From an uncultured Eubacteriales bacterium (lineage in GTDB: Bacteria > Bacillota > Clostridia > Oscillospirales > Acutalibacteraceae): DNA of 64,000 nucleotides. Location: assembly GCA_910584745.1 (NCBI GenBank), contig CAJUDG010000001.1, positions 1-64,000 on the forward strand. The letters are read 5' to 3'. This document shows, one piece after another, positions 50,921-58,719 of this stretch (within the stretch, counting starts at the first letter, position 1; each line of letters begins with the position of its first letter). The notes beneath the pieces are model-generated. The model worked only from the letters and a program-made list of their open reading frames with translations. It was not told where the DNA came from and searched no databases. The position numbers and the translations under genes are program-made.

Positions 50921-52483
50921 TTATTTGAAATGGTATTTTGTCACCGCCATAGCGAACGCATCTATTTCACTGGCCCACAGGCAGGTGCCGGGGCCGTTGA
51001 GCCGCTCCCAGATCAGCGGGAAGCCGCCGATGCCGTCAAAGAGGCTTGCCATCGTGGCGGGACGCTCGTAGCAGGCGCACAGGCGCTTCAATACCCAGGC
51101 CCAAGGCGGTATGGCTATGGAGTTGCCCAGGGCCGTGTACCGGGCGCTGGCGGTGCATTCCTTGTGCCTTTTGCCCTTGCTGTCAATCCAGGGGCCGATG
51201 TCTGTCCAGCCGTCCGGGAAGCCCTGCAGCCTCTCACATTCCAGCTCCGTCAGGCGGCGCACAATGCGGGCCCGCCGTACCACGTTGTTTAGGTTGAGGC
51301 TCTGGCCACCTGTGCTCTTAGCCTGCAGGGTACCGTTCACCTCGGGACTCTCTCTGCCGTTGCGGCAGTCCACGGCGGCCACGATGGGCTGTTCATGGTT
51401 GCAGTTAAGGGTGGGGCTGGCGTCTATTGTGATTTCCGCGTTGGCCTGCCCTGTGGCCATCACCAGCGGGGTGTTGTTCCCGCCCATGCCGTATGTGCTG
51501 GACACCGTTGGTGCCACGTCCAGCGGGCCATTAAGGCGGCTGTCTTGACCGTGATTTTCATACACGGCGCATTCCTGCTCCGCCGTGAGGGTGGGGGCCT
51601 GCTCCGGCTGGTAGCCGATGCTCCCGGCCTTTGCCCCTGCAAAGGGCTTGAATCCGGCGCACACCACTGGCTGGTGGCCGTGGGCCTCCGCCCGGAGGGT
51701 ACCAACCTTGTCGGCGCTGATGTCCATCAAACTGCCGCCCTGGTCATTCAGGCACACGATGTATTCCTGTCCATCTGCGGGCTCGGCGATAAAAAGCGCC
51801 TGATCATTGCGGCAGGCAAGCGTCCCGGATTTCTCTGTCTGAAGGAGTGCGCCTTTGCCGCCGCCCTCGCACCCAGCCCTCATTCTAAGCGTGATTGCAG
51901 AATCAGCGCCGCCTCCAGCTCCGGGGGCAGAGGCTTCCCTCTCCGGCTGGCCCGGTTCAATATCCCCGCACACGCTTTTGCAGACAAAGAGTATTTCTGG
52001 TGCGGATTGGCCTCCAAAATCTGCGACAAGCGCGATCCTACGTCTACGCTGGGGCACTCCCCAAAACTGAGCGTCGAGAACTCTGTAAGCGATCGACCAT
52101 CCGTCTCCCATGATGCATCCGCTGGTGGCCCACTTGCCCTTTGGAGGTCCAGGTATAACGGCGGCCGGGTCCGCAATTTTCGCCGTTTCCTCAAGGACGG
52201 CCTGGAAGTCGGCGGATTTGTTGCTGCTAAGTGCCCCGACGACGTTCTCCCACACCATGTACCGGGGACGGATGAACCGGCCCTTGTTTCCTCGCTCTGC
52301 AACTGCCTGCCTCATCTCCTTTATGATTCTGATCTGCTCCATAAACAGCCCGCTGCGCTCGTCAGTAAGCCCCTGCCGCTTTCCGGCTATACTAAGCCCC
52401 TGGCAGGGGGAGCCGCCGATTACCACGTCCACCGTGGGCGCGGCATGGCCGTCTATGGCGGTGATGTCTCCTAAGTGTTCCAT
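50921..52483 (-). CDS. DNA (cytosine-5) methyltransferase with circularly permuted motif order
   Basis: A 520-residue C5 methyltransferase. The catalytic PCQ motif is at 26-28 (GGSPCQGLSIAGKR), ENV at 79-81 (VWENVVG) and the QRRRR motif near 145. A large variable target region (about 170-400) follows, then GNSIAIPPW near 450. The SAM-binding motif I, normally first, lies at the very end (SLFDGIGGFPLIWE, about 480-493), followed by the motif II-like ASEID. The order is therefore a circular permutation, known for a few enzymes such as M.BssHII. No restriction enzyme gene is adjacent, so it is probably a solitary phage methylase that protects phage DNA. Confidence 0.88.
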   Translation of the reverse strand: MEHLGDITAIDGHAAPTVDVVIGGSPCQGLSIAGKRQGLTDERSGLFMEQIRIIKEMRQAVAERGNKGRFIRPRYMVWENVVGALSSNKSADFQAVLEETAKIADPAAVIPGPPKGKWATSGCIMGDGWSIAYRVLDAQFWGVPQRRRRIALVADFGGQSAPEILFVCKSVCGDIEPGQPEREASAPGAGGGADSAITLRMRAGCEGGGKGALLQTEKSGTLACRNDQALFIAEPADGQEYIVCLNDQGGSLMDISADKVGTLRAEAHGHQPVVCAGFKPFAGAKAGSIGYQPEQAPTLTAEQECAVYENHGQDSRLNGPLDVAPTVSSTYGMGGNNTPLVMATGQANAEITIDASPTLNCNHEQPIVAAVDCRNGRESPEVNGTLQAKSTGGQSLNLNNVVRRARIVRRLTELECERLQGFPDGWTDIGPWIDSKGKRHKECTASARYTALGNSIAIPPWAWVLKRLCACYERPATMASLFDGIGGFPLIWERLNGPGTCLWASEIDAFAMAVTKYHFK

Positions 52484-52511
52484 ATGTTGTATACCTCTAT
52501 TTTTGGAAAAT

Positions 52512-52539
52512 CCCCGCCAGCCACCGCTGGCTGACGGGG
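52512..52539 (-). terminator. Hairpin before the methyltransferase gene
   Basis: CCCCG-C-CAGCC pairs with GGCTG-A-CGGGG and is followed on the minus strand by GATTTTCC. It lies between the 84-residue gene and the methyltransferase and probably attenuates the early transcript. Confidence 0.6.
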
Positions 52540-52547
52540 TTTCCGTT

Positions 52548-52802
52548 TTAAGTTGCCGTTTTCGCTTTCAGAATTACACGTATCTCAGCCAGTTTATTGT
52601 TGGTTTCCAGGTTGAGGTTGTCCATGTGATTATGTATCCCATACAATCCGTCCAGGTAACCTGTCGGATTGTACTCGCCACAGGACATCGCGGCGTGGAT
52701 AGCGTTCAGGGCATTGAGGGCGCAGGTCATTTGAAATTGAAGATCCTCTAAGTCGTTAAGGATAGCGGGTAAGTCGAGCCCTGGCTCTTTACAGGAGGTC
52801 AT
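52548..52802 (-). CDS. Hypothetical prophage protein, 84 aa
   Basis: It begins MTSCKEPGLDLPAILNDLED and is predicted all-helical (LQFQMTCALNALNAIHAAMS). GGAGG lies 6 bases before the ATG at 52802, inside the end of the DUF2815 gene, so the two genes overlap by 14 bases. Function unknown. Confidence 0.6.
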   Translation of the reverse strand: MTSCKEPGLDLPAILNDLEDLQFQMTCALNALNAIHAAMSCGEYNPTGYLDGLYGIHNHMDNLNLETNNKLAEIRVILKAKTAT

Positions 52803-53349
52803 CGTCATCCTCCAGCAGTTCATCCAGGAAGTCATCCTCAGCCCTGCTGCCGCCGCCCAGCCGTTCGCCGTCACTCACCTTCTGGACATTGTTCAGGCCG
52901 GCCGCAACGCCACGGTTGCCGTTGACATCGAAGGGGTAGAAATTCAGAGAGAACCGGCAGTAGCAGCTACTGTACACCAGATCCTCATCGGTGATTTCCT
53001 GTCGGGACAGGTCAACGATGCCGGGCTTGTTGTTGGAGGTAGCGTTGAGGAAGTAGCACCCGGCATAGTTGGGGTCATCGGGCCTTTCCTCATCGCCATC
53101 CCGCAGGGGGAGCTTCAGGTTGGCGGGCTTCTTGCCCCTCCACTTGCTAGTGATTCCCTCCTTGATGGCGGCCTCCTGGGCGGCCTTGACCTTCTGCAGG
53201 GTAGTCTTGTCCGTTTTGGGAACGAGGATGCTGGCGCTAAACTTGGCCTTAGAATCCTCATTCATCTTGTTGGGCTTCCAGATGTGCTCGAAGGACAGGC
53301 GACACTTGCCGGTGATCACTTTGGTGGGGGTATTTGCTTTTTCTGCCAT
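52789..53349 (-). CDS. DUF2815-family phage protein (probable ssDNA-binding protein)
   Basis: A 186-residue protein beginning MAEKANTPTKVITGKCRLSF, with an OB-fold-like pattern and a strongly acidic tail (DDFLDELLEDDDDLL). Such a tail is the hallmark of single-strand DNA-binding proteins that recruit partners. DUF2815 genes lie next to DUF2800 and the phage polymerase in many clostridial prophages, as here. AAAGGAG precedes the start. Confidence 0.85.
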   Translation of the reverse strand: MAEKANTPTKVITGKCRLSFEHIWKPNKMNEDSKAKFSASILVPKTDKTTLQKVKAAQEAAIKEGITSKWRGKKPANLKLPLRDGDEERPDDPNYAGCYFLNATSNNKPGIVDLSRQEITDEDLVYSSCYCRFSLNFYPFDVNGNRGVAAGLNNVQKVSDGERLGGGSRAEDDFLDELLEDDDDLL

Positions 53350-53379
53350 TTTGATTATCTCCTTTGTGTTATAAAAATT

Positions 53380-54540
53380 TTAGTCAGCGAAATCCTCAGC
53401 CGCTTTTTCAGCTGTGTTCAGTTCAGGGCGATTGTCGCTCAGGGGCACCAGCGTGGGGGCGCCTTCGGGTTTAATGATGTGTTTTCCTGCCAGTGTTTCA
53501 AGTTTTTTCTTGCCCACCAGCTTCTCCATCGCTGTGATGCCCAGCAGCTCTTTGGGCTTGTAGATGGCGGTTTCCTGGTACCCCGCTTTGCACAGCAGGT
53601 CGGCGATGGCGGCCTCGTCTGCGTACTTGCGGTTGCTCCGTCCCTCGACCACCTTGTAGCCAGGGAAGTGGACACCGAGGTTCACGGCGGCGTTCCGTGC
53701 ATAGTCCTCCACATCTTCCGCCCAAGCCTTGAACGCGGGTAGCCGGGTCAGAATATTGGCAATCTCGCTCTCATCCAAAGTGGAGGGCGGTGCAAAGTCG
53801 TATTTGGCCAGCTCCATCTGGTACTCTGCCCGAGCCCGGCAGGTGGCAGATATCTTGCACCACTTGCATTGCTTTTCGCCGGGGTTAAAATCCCCCTTGC
53901 CCTCCCAGGCCAGCTTGGCTTTCGGCTTCAGCTCCTTCTCCGCCCATTCCATCAGGTCGGTGATGGTCATGGTGTCGCTGGAAATATTGTCCAGCCGGGG
54001 CTGAAAGATGGTCATGCGTACCTTTTGGATGTCGTAGGCCCAGCTCCAAGCAAGGTAAGCGCCCAGGCCATAAATACGCATTTGCGGGTTCCCCTCCGCG
54101 CTGACCGGGATTCCCGAGCCGTACTTCAGGTCTATTACCTCCATCTGCCCATCGGCAATGATCACCACATCCGAGGTACCGAAACCGTGAGGGACGTAAT
54201 CCGTGAAACTGATCCGCTGCTCTATAAAGATACGGTGGTCCGTACATTTGGCCTTTGCCTCCGCCATACGTTCCTCCACAAAGTCGGCATAGGCGGTCAT
54301 GTACTCGTACATAGATGCGGAGAACATTGGGTCATTCACAGCGGTTTCCAGTTCCTTTTCGATGTCAGCGCCCTCCCATTGCTTGCGGAGGAACAGTTCA
54401 CCGATGCGGTGGGCCAAAGTGCCCTCCCGGGCGTAGTCACTGCCGGTATCCTCTATGTTCTCCCCCAGCCGTGCGCTGGGCGGACAGGCCATCCACATGG
54501 CTGCGCTGGACGGCCCCAGCAGGGCGTGAACATCAGGCAT
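53380..54540 (-). CDS. DUF2800-family phage nuclease-like protein (PD-(D/E)XK type)
   Basis: A 386-residue protein. It begins MPDVHALLGPSSAAMWMACP, continues with the family phrase AREGTLAHRIGELFL, and has a PD-(D/E)XK-type core at VIDLKYGSGIPVSAEGNPQMRIYG near residues 130-155. C-terminal cysteines (KQCKWCKISATC) resemble the Fe-S or zinc site of RecB/Cas4-like nucleases. Likely a phage recombination or DNA-processing nuclease acting with the DUF2815 protein. Start options are 54540 and 54546, both inside the end of the preceding gene. Confidence 0.82.
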   Translation of the reverse strand: MPDVHALLGPSSAAMWMACPPSARLGENIEDTGSDYAREGTLAHRIGELFLRKQWEGADIEKELETAVNDPMFSASMYEYMTAYADFVEERMAEAKAKCTDHRIFIEQRISFTDYVPHGFGTSDVVIIADGQMEVIDLKYGSGIPVSAEGNPQMRIYGLGAYLAWSWAYDIQKVRMTIFQPRLDNISSDTMTITDLMEWAEKELKPKAKLAWEGKGDFNPGEKQCKWCKISATCRARAEYQMELAKYDFAPPSTLDESEIANILTRLPAFKAWAEDVEDYARNAAVNLGVHFPGYKVVEGRSNRKYADEAAIADLLCKAGYQETAIYKPKELLGITAMEKLVGKKKLETLAGKHIIKPEGAPTLVPLSDNRPELNTAEKAAEDFAD

Positions 54541-55000
54541 CGCCATCACCCAGGCTTTCCAGCTTCTGAAGGAACGCGACCCGGTCGCCCTCGGCCAACT
54601 CGGACATCTTTGCGACACCCATCTCCTTCAGGATGGCTTTCACTTTCGGGTTGCCGTACGTTTGCCCGGCGGCCACACCTGCGGCCCTAACTTCCTCCAT
54701 CGTGGGGATCTTCTCAGCAGTCGGCGCTTTCTCCGGCGCCGGATCGGCGGCAGGGGACTCGGGCTCCGGGGTCAGGGTGTCGCGCTCAGGCGGCACTGCG
54801 GGGGCGGTTGGCTTCGATATGGGATTTCCCATATCGGGAGCGCCAGCCGCTTGCTTGGTAGCTTTCCAGTGCTTCTCCATGTTCAGGACTAGGTCGGAAG
54901 CCTCGGACACCTCCGGGATCTGCAGGAGTTTTACTCCGTAGACTGCTGCCTGGGCGAAAACCTCCAACGGGTTCTCGCCTGTGATTTCAACTTTGATCAT
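54533..55000 (-). CDS. Hypothetical prophage protein, 155 aa
   Basis: It begins MIKVEITGENPLEVFAQAAV. A central Pro/Glu/Ala-rich linker (about 60-95) separates an N-terminal helical part from a C-terminal segment (VRAAGVAAGQTYGNPKVKAI and LKEMGVAKMSELAEGDRVAF) that resembles a small helical DNA-processing accessory domain. AAAGGAGG lies upstream. It is translated before DUF2800 with a short overlap. Its position suggests a replication or recombination helper. Confidence 0.65.
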   Translation of the reverse strand: MIKVEITGENPLEVFAQAAVYGVKLLQIPEVSEASDLVLNMEKHWKATKQAAGAPDMGNPISKPTAPAVPPERDTLTPEPESPAADPAPEKAPTAEKIPTMEEVRAAGVAAGQTYGNPKVKAILKEMGVAKMSELAEGDRVAFLQKLESLGDGDA

Positions 55001-55020
55001 GAAAGGTACCTCCTTTGGAT

Positions 55021-55299
55021 TTACTTGATTGAATTTAGGGCGGCCTTTTTCTTGATGCGTACTACATACACGCAGCTATCCGACCGATAGCACTCAAAAA
55101 CCTCTTGCAGGCCATTCCCGCTTCGGAAACGCTGAACCACCTTCAGCCGGTTGCGGGCTTGCTGGGCATTGTCATACTCAAAGCACATATTCTGCCGCTT
55201 ACAAGCCAGAAAGCTCTTGATTTCCGTGATTTCCGGGGCCTCTCTGCTGCCGTTTTTCCGGGGCTTGGGCAGATACTCCAAATCATAGGATGTTTTCAC
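55021..55299 (-). CDS. Hypothetical prophage protein, 92 aa
   Basis: A basic protein beginning MKTSYDLEYLPKPRKNGSRE with a mixed alpha/beta pattern (RNRLKVVQRFRSGNGLQEVF; SCVYVVRIKKK). Its start overlaps the stop of the sigma-like gene by 4 bases. I do not know the family; a small DNA-binding role is possible from its charge. Confidence 0.6.
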   Translation of the reverse strand: MKTSYDLEYLPKPRKNGSREAPEITEIKSFLACKRQNMCFEYDNAQQARNRLKVVQRFRSGNGLQEVFECYRSDSCVYVVRIKKKAALNSIK

Positions 55300-55664
55300 T
55301 TATCGCACCTCCGTATGGGAGTGTAGTCCAGGTTGTCCTCTGTCACCATGTCGGCCCAGGTGAGGCCCTCGGTGCCGGGTATGACTTCATCCAGGCTGAT
55401 AGTTTGAATGCGGCGGTTCTGCTTTCGCCGCTCATTATCTACCGCCGACCGCATTCCCTGCCAAGCAAGTGTGCTGAACTCGTACTTGTACAACTCCGGG
55501 CGGGAAAACCAGTTTTTCACGGTCAGCAGGTAGCGGAACACCACCACGTCCCACCAGTCATCTGCCGGGAGCCGGTTGGCCGCAAGGAACCGGGAAATCA
55601 TGTAGGCGTTTTGGGCGGCTACGGCCTGTTCAGCTGGGCTGAGGGGGCTAAGCTGCAATTGCAC
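55296..55664 (-). CDS. Sigma-factor-like phage protein (region 2 only)
   Basis: A 122-residue protein. WDVVVFRYLLTVKNWFSRPE followed by FSTLAWQGMRSAVDNERRKQ resembles sigma-70 region 2 (core-binding helix and -10 recognition helix). A short acidic tail replaces region 4. Such genes are common in clostridial prophages and may adjust RNA polymerase or be remnants of late-gene activators. No region 4 is visible, so independent promoter recognition is doubtful. Confidence 0.65.
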   Translation of the reverse strand: MQLQLSPLSPAEQAVAAQNAYMISRFLAANRLPADDWWDVVVFRYLLTVKNWFSRPELYKYEFSTLAWQGMRSAVDNERRKQNRRIQTISLDEVIPGTEGLTWADMVTEDNLDYTPIRRCDK

Positions 55665-55667
55665 GGG

Positions 55668-56000
55668 TTATCCCCCCCTGCGTTTTGTCACCCGGTCCAG
55701 AATGCACTGGGAGAGGGTGGCTGGATTTGCGGTCACATCCTGGATAGCCTGAGCCACCCGCATACCGTAGAGGATGGCGGGATAGTCTGTTGCGTTAGAC
55801 AACCCCCAGGCTGCCGACCTAAGATCTTCTATCTGCTTGCTGGGTATGATACCTTCCAGGGCTTCCAGATAGCCGCTCAATTCTTCTTCGGCGTCTTGAA
55901 TCAGCGGGTCAGTCATCAGGATGTTATTCCACATCTCGGTCTGAGTCACACGATCCATGATGTCATCCATAATGGCCACACTGTCTTTCATGGGATTCAC
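55668..56000 (-). CDS. Hypothetical prophage protein, 110 aa
   Basis: An acidic, helical protein beginning MNPMKDSVAIMDDIMDRVTQ. It lies 3 bases before the sigma-like gene and ends with a basic KRRGG. AAGGAGG precedes the start. No family recognised. Confidence 0.55.
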   Translation of the reverse strand: MNPMKDSVAIMDDIMDRVTQTEMWNNILMTDPLIQDAEEELSGYLEALEGIIPSKQIEDLRSAAWGLSNATDYPAILYGMRVAQAIQDVTANPATLSQCILDRVTKRRGG

Positions 56001-56073
56001 AGAAATTCCTCCTTGCGTTCTCGGAGGAGCTGTGCTATAATGAATACAGACCCTTCGGGTTTGATTGTGGCCT

Positions 56074-56271
56074 TTATTCGCGTTGCTTGGCGGCGGTTGC
56101 GAATAGGGCCTTTTGCTTTGCTTGGGCCTCCTCTTGGAGCGCTCGTAGTCTTTCCAATGTCCCCAGCGCCTCTCGAAAAGGCTGAGTATAGGCGCTGGTA
56201 GCGTGCTGCCGTTCCAGCTGGGCCAGGTAATGGCCCAGGCGGGAGAGGGTCAGGCTGATGTCATGTTCCAC
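56074..56271 (-). CDS. Small helical prophage protein, 65 aa
   Basis: It begins MEHDISLTLSRLGHYLAQLE and is predicted to be one long amphipathic helix or coiled coil (LGTLERLRALQEEAQAKQKAL). Its start overlaps the end of the small membrane-protein gene by 22 bases. Function unknown. Confidence 0.5.
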   Translation of the reverse strand: MEHDISLTLSRLGHYLAQLERQHATSAYTQPFREALGTLERLRALQEEAQAKQKALFATAAKQRE

Positions 56272-56498
56272 GCGCCTTTCCTCCCCTCCACGCTCTCCAG
56301 CATCTCCTGCATCTGTGCCAGGTAGCTGGTGTGCCTGCGGCGAAAGTCCTCCCTGCGGTTGAGATTATGTAGCTGCCGCTCCTGCCGCTTTGCTTTCCTG
56401 TTCTCCCGCCATTCAATGATGGTGCCCAGCAGGGCAAGGCCGCCCAGGAAAATGGCAAGGGCTAAGAAGAACAGTATGTAGTCTTGCGGGCCGTACAT
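56250..56498 (-). CDS. Small membrane protein of the prophage, 82 aa
   Basis: One N-terminal membrane segment (YILFFLALAIFLGGLALLGTII) is followed by a basic cytoplasmic helix (ENRKAKRQERQLHNLNRRED). The ATG at 56498 overlaps the preceding stop (TGATG). Its type is compatible with a holin-like or exclusion protein, but the basic tail and early-operon position do not favour a holin. Confidence 0.55.
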   Translation of the reverse strand: MYGPQDYILFFLALAIFLGGLALLGTIIEWRENRKAKRQERQLHNLNRREDFRRRHTSYLAQMQEMLESVEGRKGAWNMTSA

Positions 56499-56779
56499 CA
56501 AGGGGCCTCGCTTTTCAATGCGGGCACCTCTCGGGTGAGTGTGATTCGCTCACGGCAGCCGCGGCCGCAGTGTGCGTCTACATAGGCTTTGTTGTTCTGA
56601 AATTCACTTTCCGTGTATATCCCGGAACAGTTAAGCCTCCCGGCGCTGTCAGGCCGGTCAGGGTGGTACATTTTGAAAATGGTGCAGGCATCGCTTTGTC
56701 TTGGAGCTTCGATTTCTGTCCAGCCCCCAAAAAAGGGGTACCTCGTATCGAAGCCGTAGGTAAAATAGAACTTGGCCAC
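56498..56779 (-). CDS. Hypothetical prophage protein, 93 aa
   Basis: A compact alpha/beta protein beginning MAKFYFTYGFDTRYPFFGGW with conserved-looking GWTEIEA and CTIFKMYHPDRP stretches and three cysteines near its end. Similar short proteins occur in early regions of clostridial phages without known function. GAAAGGAG lies upstream. Confidence 0.6.
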   Translation of the reverse strand: MAKFYFTYGFDTRYPFFGGWTEIEAPRQSDACTIFKMYHPDRPDSAGRLNCSGIYTESEFQNNKAYVDAHCGRGCRERITLTREVPALKSEAP

Positions 56780-56792
56780 GATTTCACTCCTT

Positions 56793-57143
56793 TCATATTC
56801 CCAACGGCTGGCCCTGGTGGGCGGCCACCGTTCGGCTTGTGCGCGTTCGGGCCTTGCTGGGCTGCTTTTTCACGGGGCCGCTGTGGTCGGCGATGAACTT
56901 GTCCACTCCGGCCTGGGTCACCCTGGTGGAGTTTCCCACCGTCACCGGCTCTCCGAATTTCCCAGCGCGTACCCATTCCCGCACCGTGCTCTTGGACTTG
57001 CCCAGCATTTGCGCCAGGTCGTCGTAGGTGTACAGGCGGGTGGTAGGCTGGGGTTCATCCCGAGCGAGGCCCAGCACTTCCAGGCAATCCACAAGGGCCA
57101 CCGTCAGGGCCGTGCAGGCTTCTTCCAGTGTTTTGGGTTTCAT
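56793..57143 (-). CDS. Excisionase/MerR-type helix-turn-helix protein
   Basis: A 116-residue protein. YTYDDLAQMLGKSKSTVREW at about 38-57 is a MerR/excisionase-like helix-turn-helix, followed by VTVGNSTRVTQAGVDKFI as wing and helix. The basic C-terminal tail may contact DNA. It could be the excisionase of the element or an early regulator. Its start overlaps the antirepressor stop (ATGA). Confidence 0.7.
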   Translation of the reverse strand: MKPKTLEEACTALTVALVDCLEVLGLARDEPQPTTRLYTYDDLAQMLGKSKSTVREWVRAGKFGEPVTVGNSTRVTQAGVDKFIADHSGPVKKQPSKARTRTSRTVAAHQGQPLGI

Positions 57144-57754
57144 ATCGGGCCCCCCTCTATCAAGCAGATAGTCAGCTGTTCAAAGGGGCTGTGGCCTACA
57201 AAGTCGCCAACCGTTTCCACACCAAACTGTTTGCAGCTAAGTTCAACCTGACGGGAAATGGTTTCAGCTGGCCGTTTGTTCTCTTTCATGGTCGCGCGAA
57301 GGACTTTCAGCAGGGAGGCCACTTCTCCAGCTGATGTGCTCTTAGGCGGGTAAGAGTGCGGCTCTTGAGGCTTGGGCTGCATTTGCGGCAAAAATGCTGC
57401 GGCCAACACATCCTTTGCTTTCAGCTGGTACTGTTCCAGTCGTTCTGCCAGCTCAGGGGTTTCCCTCTCCATTGTCGGGGTGATGTTTATCTTCGCCAAC
57501 CAGAGGGGAAGGTACTCCAGCTTAAGGGCAACCGTTTCGTTATTCGGGTCAAAGACCCCTGCGGCAAATTTGCCGCACCCTTTCATAAGAACTCTATCTT
57601 TCTGTACGTTCTTAACCTGCCTATCCTTTTCGTTCCTGCTCAGGCCGATACCATTACAGATGTAGCTCACACCCGCATAGATGTTGCCCTCATTGTCGCG
57701 GGCGGCCATCAGTTCGGTGTCCATGAATGGCACCTTTCGGATTTCAATGTCCAC
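57140..57754 (-). CDS. Phage antirepressor with P22_AR_N-type N-terminal domain
   Basis: A 204-residue protein. The N-terminal 115 residues (VPFMDTELMAARDNEGNIYA; YICNGIGLSRNEKDRQVKNV; LKLEYLPLWLAKINI) match the P22 antirepressor N-terminal family. The C-terminal part is charged and helical. Antirepressors inactivate the lysogenic repressor to allow induction. Located second in the early operon, directly behind the Cro-like gene. Confidence 0.8.
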   Translation of the reverse strand: MDIEIRKVPFMDTELMAARDNEGNIYAGVSYICNGIGLSRNEKDRQVKNVQKDRVLMKGCGKFAAGVFDPNNETVALKLEYLPLWLAKINITPTMERETPELAERLEQYQLKAKDVLAAAFLPQMQPKPQEPHSYPPKSTSAGEVASLLKVLRATMKENKRPAETISRQVELSCKQFGVETVGDFVGHSPFEQLTICLIEGGPI

Positions 57755-57758
57755 TTGG

Positions 57759-57953
57759 TTACTCCTTTCTTTTAGCGATTAACTTGCTGAGTGCCGCAGT
57801 CAACTTCTCCCTTGCTTCCTTTGGGTTCCTGTGACCATTCATTACTGCGCTCAGGTACTTTTCATGCCAGCCAACCTCTTTGGCCAGCTCTTTGGACGTT
57901 ATGCAATTCAAATGCATTTGCCCAATAATATCCGCGGTCCATTGTGCAGGCAT
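57759..57953 (-). CDS. Cro/CI-like small DNA-binding protein
   Basis: A 64-residue protein. The helix-turn-helix lies in ITSKELAKEVGWHEKYLSAV followed by MNGHRNPKEAREKL. AAGGAGG lies 10 bases before the ATG at 57953. As the first gene of the early operon, opposite to the XRE repressor, it takes the position of Cro. It probably competes for the same operators. Confidence 0.78.
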   Translation of the reverse strand: MPAQWTADIIGQMHLNCITSKELAKEVGWHEKYLSAVMNGHRNPKEAREKLTAALSKLIAKRKE

Positions 57954-57983
57954 ACGAAATTTCACCTCCTTATTATTATGGTG

Positions 57984-58130
57984 TTGACCTTGGTAAGCGT
58001 TTGTGATATTATTACGTTGTCTAAAGTCAATATCACAAGTGCATCCGCTTTTGTTGCCCGTGGTCAACCTATGGGCTTATTATACGTTGTCTTTGGTAAA
58101 CAGTCAAGCCTTTTTGTTGACTTCGGGAAA
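57984..58130. promoter_or_regulatory. Lysogeny control region: five operator-like palindromes and opposed promoters
   Basis: Five related 14-mers, TTGACCTTGGTAAG (57984), TTGTCTAAAGTCAA (58017), TTGCCCGTGGTCAA (58054), TTGTCTTTGGTAAA (58087) and TTGACTTCGGGAAA (58117), share TTGNCY-NN-RG(T)MAA. They are spaced by 33, 37, 33 and 30 bases, about three helical turns. The fifth is the weakest match. A plus promoter TTGACC-17-TATTAT (57984-58012) overlaps operator 1. A second plus promoter, TTGCCC-18-TATTAT, overlaps operator 3. These are the expected binding sites for the XRE and Cro-like proteins. Confidence 0.75.
58079..58107 (-). promoter_or_regulatory. Early promoter of the prophage
   Basis: On the minus strand TTGACT (58107-58102) and TATAAT (58084-58079) are 17 bases apart. 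Operator 4 occupies the spacer, so repressor binding would block it. Confidence 0.78.
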
Positions 58131-58167
58131 CATTGTTGCTTTGCACAAAAAGGGAGCGTTGTTTTCT

Positions 58168-58719
58168 ATGGCTTTTGTCTTTTATGATGTGTTTTCAATG
58201 TTGTGTAAAAAGAAAGGGGAGAGCGAGTCAAAAGCGGTAGAAGGGGGCGATGTACAACTAAATAGGTCTGCTGTTGTAAAATGGAAAAAAGGGTCTACTC
58301 CAGAAATGGCAACCATCCAGAAATTAGCTGCACATTTTTCCGTGTCTACAGACTACCTTATTGGCGCTGATTTAGCGGCGCAGCTAGATGTTGCCTTGTT
58401 CAAAGTACAAGATAGCCTGCGTCTTTGGAGCGCCAAACTGGACTTTGCTGAGAATGATGAGCAACGTGCCGAAGCTGAAAAAGAAATCAGACTCCTAACA
58501 GCGGAACAGGAACGCCTCGGAGCAGAAATCTCCGAAAACAAAAAAGCGCCCGCCCTGGAGGGCGAGCTCGAAAGTATAAAGAGTCATGATATGCGTCGTA
58601 TCGCCCGTGCACATAAAACAATGCCCGAGCAGGACCAAAAACGGATGATGACCGTTTTAGAAAATGCGTTTCCTGATTATTTTTCTAAGGATTATGTAGA
58701 TGAGGATACCGATGAATAA
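58168..58719 (+). CDS. XRE-family phage repressor (CI-like)
   Basis: A 183-residue protein. The N-terminal helix-turn-helix extends to about 65 (LNRSAVVKWKKGSTPEMATI, then LAAHFSVSTDYLIGA), followed by a charged helical middle and a C-terminal part. There is no S24 peptidase domain, so it is not a LexA-like self-cleaving repressor. Destruction by the neighbouring ImmA-type protease is the known alternative in Gram-positive elements. The ATG at 58168 is preceded by GGGAGC 12 bases upstream. Markedly AT-rich compared with the early genes. Confidence 0.82.
   Translation: MAFVFYDVFSMLCKKKGESESKAVEGGDVQLNRSAVVKWKKGSTPEMATIQKLAAHFSVSTDYLIGADLAAQLDVALFKVQDSLRLWSAKLDFAENDEQRAEAEKEIRLLTAEQERLGAEISENKKAPALEGELESIKSHDMRRIARAHKTMPEQDQKRMMTVLENAFPDYFSKDYVDEDTDE

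Noticed and set aside
56250..56498. Phage holin
   Set aside because: It has only one membrane segment with a long basic tail, lies in the early operon, and has no endolysin gene nearby.
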